Below, one piece after another: positions 1 through 8,303 of a stretch of 64,000 nt of DNA; the first letter of the stretch is position 1; every line of letters begins with the position of its first letter. Origin of the DNA: Cedecea davisae DSM 4568 (GTDB lineage Bacteria > Pseudomonadota > Gammaproteobacteria > Enterobacterales > Enterobacteriaceae); NCBI RefSeq assembly GCF_000412335.2, contig NZ_KE161030.1, forward strand, positions 1,630,240-1,694,239, written 5' to 3'. A model generated the notes under the pieces. That model was not told where the DNA came from. It saw only the letters and a list, made by a program, of their open reading frames with translations, and searched no databases. A program made the translations under genes and the position numbers.

Positions 1-1
1 T

Positions 2-316
2 GGTTTTATCCTCGCAGATCCGGTGCAAAGTGCGCTGGCGGGTGCATGGCTGCTGTTTGCGTTCATCGGCACCGGCAGCAGCTTCCTCGCCTTTGCCGCG
101 CTGGCGCAAAAACACAACATCGCCAACCCCGGTTACGCCCATAAATCATTTTACTACCTTGGCGGGCTGACCGAAGGCAGCGAAACCATTCTGCTGTTTG
201 TGCTGAGCTGCCTGTTCCCCGGCTGGTTTACCCTACTGGCGTGGGTATTTGGCGCACTATGCTGGCTGACGACGCTGAACCGCATCTGGGGTGGCTATCG
301 GACGTTGAAGCGGTAA
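2..316 (+). CDS. ynjF: YnjF, CDP-alcohol phosphatidyltransferase family protein (3' part)
   Basis: The window opens inside this gene, so only the last 104 residues are present; an in-frame GTG at 23 is internal and not a start. The fragment is strongly hydrophobic, with about three membrane segments (for example LLFVLSCLFPGWFTLLAWVF near the end), and ends in a basic tail. Sequence and position next to ynjE match enterobacterial YnjF, a predicted inner-membrane enzyme of the CDP-alcohol phosphatidyltransferase superfamily. The catalytic CDP-alcohol motif would lie in the missing N-terminal half, so activity cannot be judged here. It converges with ynjE on the opposite strand. Confidence 0.85.
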   Translation, partial: GFILADPVQSALAGAWLLFAFIGTGSSFLAFAALAQKHNIANPGYAHKSFYYLGGLTEGSETILLFVLSCLFPGWFTLLAWVFGALCWLTTLNRIWGGYRTLKR

Positions 317-662
317 ACCTCCGTTTTATCTCCCAGCCCTGGGTCGGCTGAGATGCGTTCCCGACGCTCACAGCCTCCGCCCGCTCCCGGCGTCCGGACC
401 CTGGTCAGTCGGAGAGAAAACGGAGGCGATTTAAGCCGGAACAACGGCCACGCTTTTGTCTCTCAGCCACATTCAAACCCCACGTCGCGTTAAATCTAAA
501 AGCCACGATCTTGTTCCCGGCGCCGGGGGCTGTCAGGGGGAATGGCGTATTTCCCCCTGACACGTTCACCGTTCGCGGCAGTGACAGAGATAATCTGCTG
601 TGCGGGTGAACGGAACAACTGCGGGCTGACAGATTTCCCTCTGATAGAGGGTAGAGTGAAGG
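317..662. other. Convergent intergenic region between ynjF and ynjE
   Basis: This 346-base stretch separates two converging genes. No reading frame in it looks real. It holds one strong stem-loop (531-562) and a weaker inverted pair around gttcacc (about 565) and gggtgaac (about 604). It most likely carries the transcription ends of both neighbours. Confidence 0.5.
531..562. repeat. Perfect 12-bp inverted repeat, possible bidirectional transcription end
   Basis: The arms tgtcagggggaa (531-542) and ttccccctgaca (551-562) are exact reverse complements with an 8-base loop. There is no T-run on either side, so it is not a textbook intrinsic terminator. Its position between convergent genes suggests 3'-end formation or RNA protection. 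Confidence 0.5.
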
Positions 663-1952
663 TTACTCTGGCTTACGTTCCCCGCTAACCACCGGGTTTT
701 TAGGATCGGCGCTCCATTCATACCAGCCGCCGTCGTACAGGCTGACGTTCTTCCAGCCCATTGCCCGGGCATACATCAGCGTTTCTGAGGCGCGCCAGCC
801 GGTGCCGCAGTAGAAGGAAACCTGCTGCTCCGGTGTGATATTCCACTCTTTCCACATCGCCGCTATGTCGCTCCCGGTGCGCATTGTGCCGTCCGGGTTG
901 TGGAAATCTTCCATATGCGTGGAGTCCGAACCCGCGTGGCCCCAGCGTGCGCCGGCAATTTCACCTTTTGGTTTGATGTAGCTGTAGCCGCTGGTGGTGC
1001 CGATAAACTCAGGCCAGGAACGAATGCTGACCAGCGAGGCATCTTTGCGGTGTAGCAGGGCTCGGGCCTGTTCCATGTCCAGCACCAGCTGCGGCTGGCC
1101 GGGGATGGCGGCCCCGAAATCAGGTGCCGGTTCGACCTTCTCAGGCAGTCCGCGTTCAACCGGTAAATCAGCCGCGCTCCAGGTCGTCCAGCCGCCGTCC
1201 AGCAGGCGAACATCTTTCACCCCGGCGTAAAGCATGATCACCGCTACTCGCGCCGCGGCGTAGACATCGCGCCCGTACAAAATCACCGTTGTGTCGTGGC
1301 GGATGCCGTGTTTTGCCAGCATCTCTTTGAGTTTCTGGTCAGAAACTTTGTTCCACAGCGGCTCGCTTTCCACCTCTTCGGTATTGATATAGTCCGCGCC
1401 CGGAATATGGCTGAGCAGGTATTTCTTCGGCTTGCCCCAGCCCGCTTCTATAACCTTCCAGTCCCCAGCTGGAGCGGCAGTAACCGGCTTTTTATTCTGT
1501 AAATCATGGAGCCACCGGGGGTAAACCAGCTGTTCAAAATGTGCCAATTTTTGCAGGCGGGAAGGCTCTTTCAGGCCATCTGCGAGCATCGCAACGTGGC
1601 TGAAGCCCAGTTTTTCGAGGCGGTTTTTTACCGCCTGAGCGTTATCGCCGTAAAGTGCAATGAGGCCGGTTTTATCCAGCTGATGCTGTTTCACCCACTG
1701 CCCGAGCTGCTCATCGTTCATCAGCGTAAGCCAGCTGGCTGAAAGATTGAGCGCGGCCGGTTCATGCCCGCCCGTGCCGTTAAGCGACTGAGGCCAGCCG
1801 TTGTAAAACGCGCTCGGGCGCGTATCGATAACGGTGCCGTTTTCAGCTTTTACGCTGGCGAAGTTAAGGCTGGATGGCATAGCGGCGGCGAAGGAACATT
1901 GTGACAGCCCGGCAAGCAGCAGGGCGGTGGTTAACTGAGAAACACGTTTCAT
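663..1952 (-). CDS. ynjE: YnjE, periplasmic thiosulfate sulfurtransferase (rhodanese)
   Basis: The 429-residue product begins with a Sec signal peptide (basic start, hydrophobic core, cleavage near residue 22 after SFA) and is close to the 435 residues of E. coli YnjE. The family has three rhodanese-like modules; the active-site loop CGTGWR is seen in the last one, with the persulfide-forming cysteine at about residue 382. It transfers sulfane sulfur from thiosulfate to thiol acceptors. It lies 84 bases downstream of ynjD on the same strand and may be co-transcribed with ynjBCD. Its physiological substrate is not settled. Confidence 0.95.
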   Translation of the reverse strand: MKRVSQLTTALLLAGLSQCSFAAAMPSSLNFASVKAENGTVIDTRPSAFYNGWPQSLNGTGGHEPAALNLSASWLTLMNDEQLGQWVKQHQLDKTGLIALYGDNAQAVKNRLEKLGFSHVAMLADGLKEPSRLQKLAHFEQLVYPRWLHDLQNKKPVTAAPAGDWKVIEAGWGKPKKYLLSHIPGADYINTEEVESEPLWNKVSDQKLKEMLAKHGIRHDTTVILYGRDVYAAARVAVIMLYAGVKDVRLLDGGWTTWSAADLPVERGLPEKVEPAPDFGAAIPGQPQLVLDMEQARALLHRKDASLVSIRSWPEFIGTTSGYSYIKPKGEIAGARWGHAGSDSTHMEDFHNPDGTMRTGSDIAAMWKEWNITPEQQVSFYCGTGWRASETLMYARAMGWKNVSLYDGGWYEWSADPKNPVVSGERKPE

Positions 1953-2036
1953 CTAATAACCTGAAGGATAGCAAAAGAGACGCCATTCTATTCACCCCCG
2001 GTTCTGGCTTCTTTGCGATATCTCATGTTCGGTTCC

Positions 2037-2660
2037 TTAAAGCCGGATAACCTGGCTGCCCGCTGGGATATCCTGAGGATCGTGGGTGACCAGCACCACC
2101 GGCAGCCCCAGACGTTCGGCTTCCTGCCAGACAAATTGCCGGAATGACTGGCGTAGCGGCAAGTCCAGCCGGGAAAATGGCTCATCCAGCAGCAGCGCTT
2201 GTGGCTCGGCCAGTAACGTGCGCAGCAGGCTTATTCGTGAACGTTCGCCGCCGGAAAGCGTAGCCGGATCTCTGCGTTGATAGTTTTCCAGGCCAGCACT
2301 CTCCAGCGCCTTTGCCACCAGGCTTTGCCGGTGCAAGCGCCCCCTTGCGGCTGCCGGAAGCGCCATCATTAAATTTTGCTCGACGTTAAGATGCGGAAAC
2401 AGCAGCGCATCCTGAAACAATATCCCCGTGCGGCGGCGTTCAACCGGGAGCGTCTCTATCCTGCGCTGGTTTAGTAGCAGCGTTCCGCTGGCGCTAAAGG
2501 GTGGGTGTAAATCCCCGACCATCCAGTTTAAAAATGTTGATTTCCCGGAGCCGGACGGCCCCATCAGGGTGACGACTTCGCCTGCGGCGACCGTAAAACT
2601 GATGCTCCCGAGCAGCGGAAAACCGTCTTTAAAAATGGAGCAATCTTGCACGCTGAGCAT
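2037..2660 (-). CDS. ynjD: YnjD, ABC transporter ATP-binding protein
   Basis: A 207-residue ABC ATPase with Walker A GPSGSGKST (residues 34-42), signature LSGGERSR and Walker B ALLLDEP, all intact. The open frame extends far upstream into ynjC, but the ATG at 2658-2660 overlaps the ynjC stop by one base (TAATG) and gives the family length (217 in E. coli), so that start is chosen. It should energise the importer formed with YnjC and YnjB. The substrate is unknown; the domain resembles sulfate, thiosulfate and thiamine-type importers, and the neighbouring rhodanese YnjE hints at a sulfur compound. Confidence 0.93.
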   Translation of the reverse strand: MLSVQDCSIFKDGFPLLGSISFTVAAGEVVTLMGPSGSGKSTFLNWMVGDLHPPFSASGTLLLNQRRIETLPVERRRTGILFQDALLFPHLNVEQNLMMALPAAARGRLHRQSLVAKALESAGLENYQRRDPATLSGGERSRISLLRTLLAEPQALLLDEPFSRLDLPLRQSFRQFVWQEAERLGLPVVLVTHDPQDIPAGSQVIRL

Positions 2661-4234
2661 TAGCGTAATCCTTTTCGATAGAAACCGGCCAGGCGGCTTA
2701 GCTGGGCCGTGGCGATAAATACCAGCAGCGGAAGCAGGGTTTGCAGCAGCGCCTGGATAGCAAATTGCTGCGGATCGCCGCCGCTGCTGAGTGCTACGGC
2801 TTCGGTAGTCGTCGTGGTAAAGCGCCCCGCGCCCGCATACAGCGTGGGGAGATATTGTGCGATGCTTACCGAGAAGCCTACCGCCAGAGCCGCCAGCAGG
2901 GGGCGAATCAGCAGGGGGATTTTTATCAGGCACAATATTTTGCCGCGTGACCAGCCAAAAGTTCTCGCCGTAAGCACTGAACGAGCGTCTATGCCCTGCC
3001 AGGCGGGGCGGAGAATAATCAAAGTATAGGGCACGACCCAGAGAAGATGGCTCCAGATAAGCGCGCCCGGGCTGCCTTCCAGCCTCAGCCTGAGCAGCAG
3101 CTGATATTGCCCTGCGGCCAGAGGGAGCGCGGGAAGCAACAAAGGAAGCAGCAGCCAAAAATCATGGTGCCGCTCGCCACCTTCCAGCCACAGCAGCACG
3201 ATAATGACCGCAAGCAGGGCGCTGACCAGCCCGGTAAAAAGGCTGGTAATGAGCGGCGAAAGCGCGGCCTGCTGCCAGCCGCCCAGGGAAAAGGCTTCGG
3301 GGAACAGCGCCGGGTAAAACCATCCTTCCGCGCAGGACCATACGGCTAAAATAGCGGCGGCACACAGCCCGATGAGCGATAAGGTTCGGGCTAAGGTCCG
3401 GGCGAAACAATTGAGACTGAAATCACTACGCCGCCCGGAGAAATGCGCGCCGGTTTGCCTGACCAGGCTCCACAGTAAGCGCCCGCCAAAAATAAAACCG
3501 CCCAGCAACAGCAGTAAAATGCAGGATGCCGCCAGGCCCATTGCCTGCCGTTGGGTATCGCTGTCGGTCAGCCATTGCCAGGCCAGCACGGCGAAGGTCG
3601 GCGGATTATCGGGGCCGAGTATCAGCGCGACGTCGACAACCGAAAGGCTATAAGCCGTAATTGCCACCAGCGCCCAGCCAAGCCGGGGTAACAGCTGCGG
3701 CACCAGCACCCGCAGGCGCGATTGCAGCTCGCCGTAGCCGAGGGAGCGGGCGACGGTTAGCTGCTGGCTTATCCGCTGCGCTCCGAGCTGAGCGCCCGCA
3801 AACCACAGCAGAAACCAGGCTTCTTTCAACGCCAGCATCAGCCCCAGGCCCACGCCGTAATTATCCGCTGGCAGGGAGAGGCCGAGCGCCCTTGGCAGCC
3901 AGCCGCCATCCGCAAACAGAAAGTAAAAGCCGCTGGCAAAAGCTACGTGGGGAAAGGCCAGCAGCGGCGGGAGGCGGCGAAGATAGCGTTGCCAACGCTC
4001 TCCCGGATAGAGGCCGCACAGAATAATTAGCGCCAGCAGCAGCGCCCCGGAAACGCTAATTAAAGTTGAGACAAGCGTTGTCTCCAGCGCCTCGGGCCAC
4101 TGGGAGTCGCGCCATAAAGCCAGCCATATTTCGCCCGCCAGCAGCGGTTTCGCCATCAAAACGAATCCGGGCAACAGCGGCATAAATACGATGCCAGCCG
4201 CCAGCCATGCCGCGCAGGCAAAGCCCTTTTTCAT
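2660..4234 (-). CDS. ynjC: YnjC, ABC transporter permease (fused double module)
   Basis: A 524-residue, very hydrophobic inner-membrane protein with two consecutive binding-protein-dependent permease modules. Each has about six membrane segments and a cytoplasmic coupling loop (for example around SLGYGELQSRLRVLVPQLLP in the first half). E. coli YnjC is 511 residues. The fusion replaces the usual permease dimer, as in ThiP-type transporters. The start overlaps the ynjB stop by four bases (ATGA) and its stop overlaps the ynjD start, so the three genes are translationally coupled. Confidence 0.93.
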   Translation of the reverse strand: MKKGFACAAWLAAGIVFMPLLPGFVLMAKPLLAGEIWLALWRDSQWPEALETTLVSTLISVSGALLLALIILCGLYPGERWQRYLRRLPPLLAFPHVAFASGFYFLFADGGWLPRALGLSLPADNYGVGLGLMLALKEAWFLLWFAGAQLGAQRISQQLTVARSLGYGELQSRLRVLVPQLLPRLGWALVAITAYSLSVVDVALILGPDNPPTFAVLAWQWLTDSDTQRQAMGLAASCILLLLLGGFIFGGRLLWSLVRQTGAHFSGRRSDFSLNCFARTLARTLSLIGLCAAAILAVWSCAEGWFYPALFPEAFSLGGWQQAALSPLITSLFTGLVSALLAVIIVLLWLEGGERHHDFWLLLPLLLPALPLAAGQYQLLLRLRLEGSPGALIWSHLLWVVPYTLIILRPAWQGIDARSVLTARTFGWSRGKILCLIKIPLLIRPLLAALAVGFSVSIAQYLPTLYAGAGRFTTTTTEAVALSSGGDPQQFAIQALLQTLLPLLVFIATAQLSRLAGFYRKGLR

Positions 4235-5421
4235 CGGGAACCGTAACGCCGGAGCCAGGCCTGCTCAATCGCCGTCACCCAGGCTGCATGAGGTTCAGCG
4301 AGGAACGGCACCGGGCGCTGGCTGCGCGGTGCCAGTTTTTCCAGCTGTGTTTTTTGGGCGGCGGGCAGGCTGCTGCTATCCAGCACGCTCGCGTCCCCCC
4401 AAACGGCGGGATCGGCCTTGCGGATTTGGGCTTCCGGCGACATCAGAAAATTCGCCACTACCTGAGCGCCCGCTTTGGCGCTGCTGTTGGCCGGAATAGC
4501 AACAAAATGCACGTTCCCCAGCATGCCGTTGTTAAAGCCAAACGAGCGCGCAGAAGCCGGGAGCTGGCGGCGGCCGATCAGGTTGTCAACGTGGGCCGGG
4601 TTGAAGGTCAGGGAAAACAGAAGCTCGCCGTCGGCCAGCATGCGATCCATCCTGGCCGGGGTTGGCGGGAAGCTTTTTCCTTCGCGCCACAGGTAAGGGT
4701 GAAGCTGGTCGAGATAGTGCCAGAGCGGGGCGGTAACCTGCTCAAAAGTCGCCGGATCGGGCGCGGCCTTCAGCGTATCGGGCGTTTTGGTCAGCACAAT
4801 CAGCAGTTGCTCCAGGAACGCGGTGCCGGTGAAATCCGGCGGACGTGGGTAGCTGATTTTCCCTGGATTAGCTTTGGCAAACGCCAGTAGTTGTAAGGGC
4901 GTTTGCGGGAAAGCGGGCGTGCGCTGTTCGTCGCCGATAAACATCAGTTGGGCGCTGCCCCAGGGGGCTTCTGAGCCGTCAACCGCGACGGAGAAATCTT
5001 CCCGCACCGGTTTTTTGCTGTCCACATAGCGCCAGTTGGGCAGGGTTTCGGCCCAGTTTTCGCTGAGCAAGCCCGCCTGCTTGAGCACGCTAAAGTTTTC
5101 GCCGTTCACCCAAAGCAGGTCTACCGAGCCACCGTTTTTTCTTCCGGCGGCGGCCTCGCTCTGAATGCGCCTCACCGCATCTGCGGCGTCCGCCAGCTTG
5201 ACGATTTTAAGGTTCACGCCGTAGTGGGTTTTTACCTCAGCTTTTACCCAATCCAGATAGCTGTTTACGGCGGGGTCACCGCCCCAGGCATTGAAGTAAA
5301 CCGTCTGGCCATTTGCCTGCTGGCTGAGGTTTTGCCAGCTGCCTTGCCCGGCCATAGCTCCGAAGCTGGTCAGCGTCAGGGCGAGGAGTAAGGCTCTTAT
5401 TCCAGGAGCAAAAAGTTGCAA
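4231..5421 (-). CDS. ynjB: YnjB, periplasmic solute-binding protein of the YnjBCD importer
   Basis: The 396-residue protein has an N-terminal signal peptide (hydrophobic stretch ending near GAMAGQG, about residue 25) and the fold-family sequence of an extracellular solute-binding protein of the thiamine/sulfate/polyamine type (E. coli YnjB 388 residues). It would deliver substrate to YnjCD. It starts 18 bases after the stop of the upstream membrane-protein gene, so the two probably share an mRNA. The ligand is not established; calling it a thiamine or sulfate binder would be over-interpretation. Confidence 0.92.
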   Translation of the reverse strand: MQLFAPGIRALLLALTLTSFGAMAGQGSWQNLSQQANGQTVYFNAWGGDPAVNSYLDWVKAEVKTHYGVNLKIVKLADAADAVRRIQSEAAAGRKNGGSVDLLWVNGENFSVLKQAGLLSENWAETLPNWRYVDSKKPVREDFSVAVDGSEAPWGSAQLMFIGDEQRTPAFPQTPLQLLAFAKANPGKISYPRPPDFTGTAFLEQLLIVLTKTPDTLKAAPDPATFEQVTAPLWHYLDQLHPYLWREGKSFPPTPARMDRMLADGELLFSLTFNPAHVDNLIGRRQLPASARSFGFNNGMLGNVHFVAIPANSSAKAGAQVVANFLMSPEAQIRKADPAVWGDASVLDSSSLPAAQKTQLEKLAPRSQRPVPFLAEPHAAWVTAIEQAWLRRYGSR

Positions 5422-5439
5422 GATAAAGTCCTCAGTACG

Positions 5440-6102
5440 TTATTTAGCGGTTCGCTTTACCAGCCAGCGCGAAGCCAACGGCAGCAGACCGAGCAGGGTG
5501 AACATCAGCATCATGCCCGGAGAGACAATATCCCGCAGGCTCTCAATCTGGCTAAGCTGCCTGCCGGTATTGATATACACCACGATGGCGGGGAGCATGC
5601 CCAGCAGGCTGATAAAGGCATAGCGCGTGATGCTAATCGGCGTCAGCCCCATTAATAAGTTCACCAGTACAAAAGGGAAAACCGGCGTCAGCCGCAGCGC
5701 AAAGAGATAATGCCCGCCGTCGCGTTCCACCCCCTGACTCACTCTCTCCATCATGCGCGAAAAGCGCCTCTGCACCCAGTCGCGCAGCAGGTAGCGGCTT
5801 AGCAGCATGGCTACTGTCGCGCCGCAGGTTGCCGCCGTTGCGACGAGCAGTGTACCGAACGCCAGGCCGAATAATGCTCCGCCCATCAGCGTGAGCAGCG
5901 TTGCGCCGGGGATAGAAAATGCCGCAATAAGAAAATAGCTGATGAAGAAAGCGCTCGCCGCCAGAATGGGATGTTCGGCATGCCACAGCGTGAGCTGAGC
6001 CTGAGAGTGCTGAAGCGCCGCCAGGCTTAGGGTTCCGGGAGGCAGCCAGACCAGAAACAACGCCACAACAAGCACCAGCAGCAGGAAGATGATTTTACGC
6101 AC
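5440..6102 (-). CDS. TVP38/TMEM64 (DedA-like) inner-membrane protein, copy 2
   Basis: A 220-residue polytopic protein with the VTT/TVP38 domain: an N-terminal membrane anchor, a re-entrant-type segment FSIPGATLLTLMGGALFG near residue 63, and the conserved arm ALRLTPVFPFVLVNLLMG near residue 137. E. coli has YdjX and YdjZ of this family in the same neighbourhood. This protein is more similar to the neighbouring copy at 6306-6974 than to either, so no symbol is assigned. It is directly upstream of ynjB (18 bases). Family members are linked to envelope lipid transport or proton-coupled membrane homeostasis; the exact role is unknown. Confidence 0.88.
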   Translation of the reverse strand: MRKIIFLLLVLVVALFLVWLPPGTLSLAALQHSQAQLTLWHAEHPILAASAFFISYFLIAAFSIPGATLLTLMGGALFGLAFGTLLVATAATCGATVAMLLSRYLLRDWVQRRFSRMMERVSQGVERDGGHYLFALRLTPVFPFVLVNLLMGLTPISITRYAFISLLGMLPAIVVYINTGRQLSQIESLRDIVSPGMMLMFTLLGLLPLASRWLVKRTAK

Positions 6103-6305
6103 GCGTCGTCCTTGCTTCTCGCCCGATGGTATCCATTTTTATCTTCTCTGTACTTTAAAGGCAGGGAGTATAGCGGAGTGTTTGAGGGGTTGAGGAGGCA
6201 TGGTTTTCACAACTTTCCCGCTTCTTGAGTTATGTCATGAAGCGGGCAAAAAGCGGATACAGGATTATACATTTCTGCACGCACGCCTGCGCTCAGCCCG
6301 GGCGT

Positions 6306-6974
6306 TTAGTTTGCTTTGGACATTTGTTTAATCAGCCAGTGGGAGACCAGCGGCAGCAGGCCAATCAGGGCAAAAAGCAGCAGAATACCGGGAGATAAAA
6401 TATCCCGCAGGCTCTCTATCTGGCTAAGCTGGCGGCCGGTGCTGATGTAAAGCACGATGGACGGCAGCAGCCCGAGAAGGGTGATAATAGCGAAGCGGGC
6501 GGCGGAGATAGGCGTCAGCCCCATCGCCAGATTAATGATTGAAAAAGGCAGTACCGGCACCAGCCGCAGGGCAAACAGATAGTGCGTAATATTGCTTTTT
6601 AAACCCTGGTTCAGCTTTGCCATCGTCGTTGAAAACCGGGTTTGCACCCAGTCATGCAGAAAATAGCGGCTCAGCAACATGGCAACGGTTGCGCCGCTTG
6701 CCGCCGCGGTCGCCACCAGAGCTGTCCCTTCTATCAGGCCAAACAGCGCGCCGCCCATCAGAGTCATTATCCGGGTGCCGGGAACGGAAAGGGCGGAAAT
6801 CAGGAAGTAGCCGAGGAAAAAGGCGCTCATCACCAGCGCCGGGCGCTCGGCATGCCAGAGCGCGAGCCGGGCGTGATATTTTTGCAGCGTTGCCAGGCTG
6901 AGCGTGCCCGGCGGCAGCATAATGAACAGCAAGAGCAGCAGCGTGGCCAGCAGCAAAAACAGGAATTTACGCAT
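6306..6974 (-). CDS. TVP38/TMEM64 (DedA-like) inner-membrane protein, copy 1
   Basis: A 222-residue paralogue of the protein at 5440-6102: same start (MRK-FLLL), same PPGTLSLA segment at about residue 21, same GRQLSQIESLRDI block near residue 180 and same hydrophobic plan. The pair looks like a local tandem duplication followed by divergence. It lies 78 bases downstream of xthA on the same strand. In E. coli the equivalent space holds ydjX, ydjY, ydjZ and ynjA; the ferredoxin-like ydjY and ynjA are missing here. Function is inferred only at family level (inner-membrane lipid or ion homeostasis). Confidence 0.88.
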   Translation of the reverse strand: MRKFLFLLLATLLLLLFIMLPPGTLSLATLQKYHARLALWHAERPALVMSAFFLGYFLISALSVPGTRIMTLMGGALFGLIEGTALVATAAASGATVAMLLSRYFLHDWVQTRFSTTMAKLNQGLKSNITHYLFALRLVPVLPFSIINLAMGLTPISAARFAIITLLGLLPSIVLYISTGRQLSQIESLRDILSPGILLLFALIGLLPLVSHWLIKQMSKAN

Positions 6975-7052
6975 TCTGTTCGCTCCTCGTCAGGGTAATA
7001 AACCGCATCTTGCTGTCCTTTTCAGGTGACCATTTGAGCTTTAGTATTCCTC

Positions 7053-7859
7053 TTACAGCTTAAACTGCGCCCAAACAGGCGCGTGGTCGGACGGTTTTTC
7101 CATGCCGCGGATCTCGTAATCAATGCCGGTTGCCACGCAGTGCGGTGCCAGTCCCTTGCTTGCCAGCAGCAGGTCGATACGCAGGCCGCGGTTATCGTCA
7201 AAGCCTTTTGAGCGGTAGTCAAACCACGAGAATTTATCCTGTGCTTCCGGGTTCGCGTGGCGATAAGTATCTACCAGCCCCCAGCCGAGCAGGCGTGCCA
7301 TCCACTCGCGTTCTTCCGGCAGGAACGAGCATTTGCCGGTACGCAGCCAGCGTTTGCGGCTCTCTTCGCCGATACCGATATCCAGATCCGTTGGGCTAAT
7401 GTTCACATCACCCATAATCAATACCGGATTTTCCGGGTTTAACTCGGTTTGCAGGAAGTTTTGCAGATCCTGATAAAACTTAGCTTTGGCCGGGAATTTG
7501 GTCTCATGATCGCGGCTTTCACCCTGCGGGAAGTAGCCGTTGATAACGGTAAGGTTGCCAAACGGCGACGGGATTTCCGCCATGATAATGCGGCGCTGGG
7601 CGTCTTCTGCATCGCCGGGGAAGCCTTTGCGCACCGAAATTGGTTTTTCTTTGGTCAGGAGCGCTACGCCATAGTGGCCTTTCTGGCCGTGATAAAAGAC
7701 GTGATAGCCGAGCTTAGCCACGTCTTCCAGCGGGAACATATCGTCATGCACTTTGGTTTCCTGCAGACCGATAACGTCCGGCTGATGCTGTTCCACGATG
7801 GCTTCAAGCTGATGCGGACGGGCGCGCAGGCCGTTGATATTAAAAGAGACAAATTTCAT
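7053..7859 (-). CDS. xthA: Exonuclease III (AP endonuclease)
   Basis: A 268-residue protein, the same length as E. coli XthA, of the endonuclease/exonuclease/phosphatase family. Metal and catalytic motifs are intact: LQETKV near residue 34 (Glu34), [11 protein letters not shown] near residue 151 (Asp151, Asn153), and [10 protein letters not shown] at the C-terminus (Asp258-His259). It cleaves 5' to abasic sites in base-excision repair and degrades duplex DNA 3' to 5'. It is transcribed divergently from astC, as in E. coli. Confidence 0.98.
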   Translation of the reverse strand: MKFVSFNINGLRARPHQLEAIVEQHQPDVIGLQETKVHDDMFPLEDVAKLGYHVFYHGQKGHYGVALLTKEKPISVRKGFPGDAEDAQRRIIMAEIPSPFGNLTVINGYFPQGESRDHETKFPAKAKFYQDLQNFLQTELNPENPVLIMGDVNISPTDLDIGIGEESRKRWLRTGKCSFLPEEREWMARLLGWGLVDTYRHANPEAQDKFSWFDYRSKGFDDNRGLRIDLLLASKGLAPHCVATGIDYEIRGMEKPSDHAPVWAQFKL

Positions 7860-7979
7860 AGTCGCTGCCAGGTTGTCAGGTTAATTGTTGCAGGATGGTA
7901 GCAGAAAACGGCGCGTGTTGCTGCGTTGTGGGCAATCGCTGTCATAGGCGCGCAGGGTGAGCGAAAATAAAGCAACAAT

Positions 7980-8016
7980 TGCACCAAAATTGATCCATAT
8001 GCGCAAAAAGGGGGCG
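7980..8016 (+). promoter_or_regulatory. Two tandem NtrC-like enhancer sites for astC
   Basis: tgcaccaaaattgatcc (7980-7996) and tgcgcaaaaagggggcg (8000-8016) each resemble the NtrC site consensus (TGCAC-type half, A/T centre, GGTGCA-type half) and are spaced 20 bp apart, two helical turns. They lie about 225-260 bp upstream of the predicted sigma-54 start, a usual enhancer distance. The second halves are imperfect, so binding is inferred, not certain. Confidence 0.5.
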
Positions 8017-8133
8017 AAAACGGCAGGCAAATCCCGAAGGCGATCACAATTCCAGCATTATATTTTACCACTGCATAATATTTCGTGTTTTCGTGTCGCG
8101 ATTCAGGCGTCACGTTAAAACTATGCACTTTCT

Positions 8134-8150
8134 ATTCATTTTTTATGAAT
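8134..8150. promoter_or_regulatory. Possible paired ArgR boxes upstream of astC
   Basis: The inverted pair ATTCATT-TTT-TATGAAT has the right half of one ARG box, a 3-bp spacer and the left half of a second box, the standard geometry for two adjacent ArgR operators. The outer halves match poorly. ArgR is known to activate ast in E. coli and Salmonella, which supports the reading. Confidence 0.4.
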
Positions 8151-8215
8151 AACGCTAATTCCTAACTCCTTGATTTTTCGTTTCACCCCTCGGTTTATGC
8201 AATTTTAGCGCTGGC

Positions 8216-8231
8216 TGGCACGAAGCCTGCA
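8216..8231 (+). promoter_or_regulatory. Sigma-54 promoter of the ast operon
   Basis: tggcacgaagcctgca fits the sigma-54 consensus TGGCACG-N4-TTGCA with 15 of the 16 positions compatible, including the invariant GG (-24) and GC (-12) at correct spacing. Transcription should begin near 8241, about 60 bases before the astC start. This agrees with nitrogen-limited expression of ast through NtrC in E. coli. Confidence 0.88.
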
Positions 8232-8303
8232 ATCTACATTTACAGCGCAAACACTCAATTATTTAACATTTAATAAACTTTTTGTTTACCGTGAGGGGTC
8301 ACT

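Larger units (their letters stand above)
7860..8303. other. xthA-astC divergent control region
   Basis: This 444-base region has no gene. It holds the regulatory sites described separately: tandem NtrC-like sites (7980-8016), an ArgR-like tandem centre (8134-8150) and the sigma-54 promoter (8216-8231). The xthA promoter must also lie at the left end; an AT-rich stretch around 8056-8082 is a candidate but no clear hexamer pair was assigned. Confidence 0.7.

Noticed and set aside
2661-3158. N-terminal extension of the ynjD frame
   Set aside because: It lies inside ynjC in another frame and lacks homology; the ATG at 2658-2660 gives the family length.
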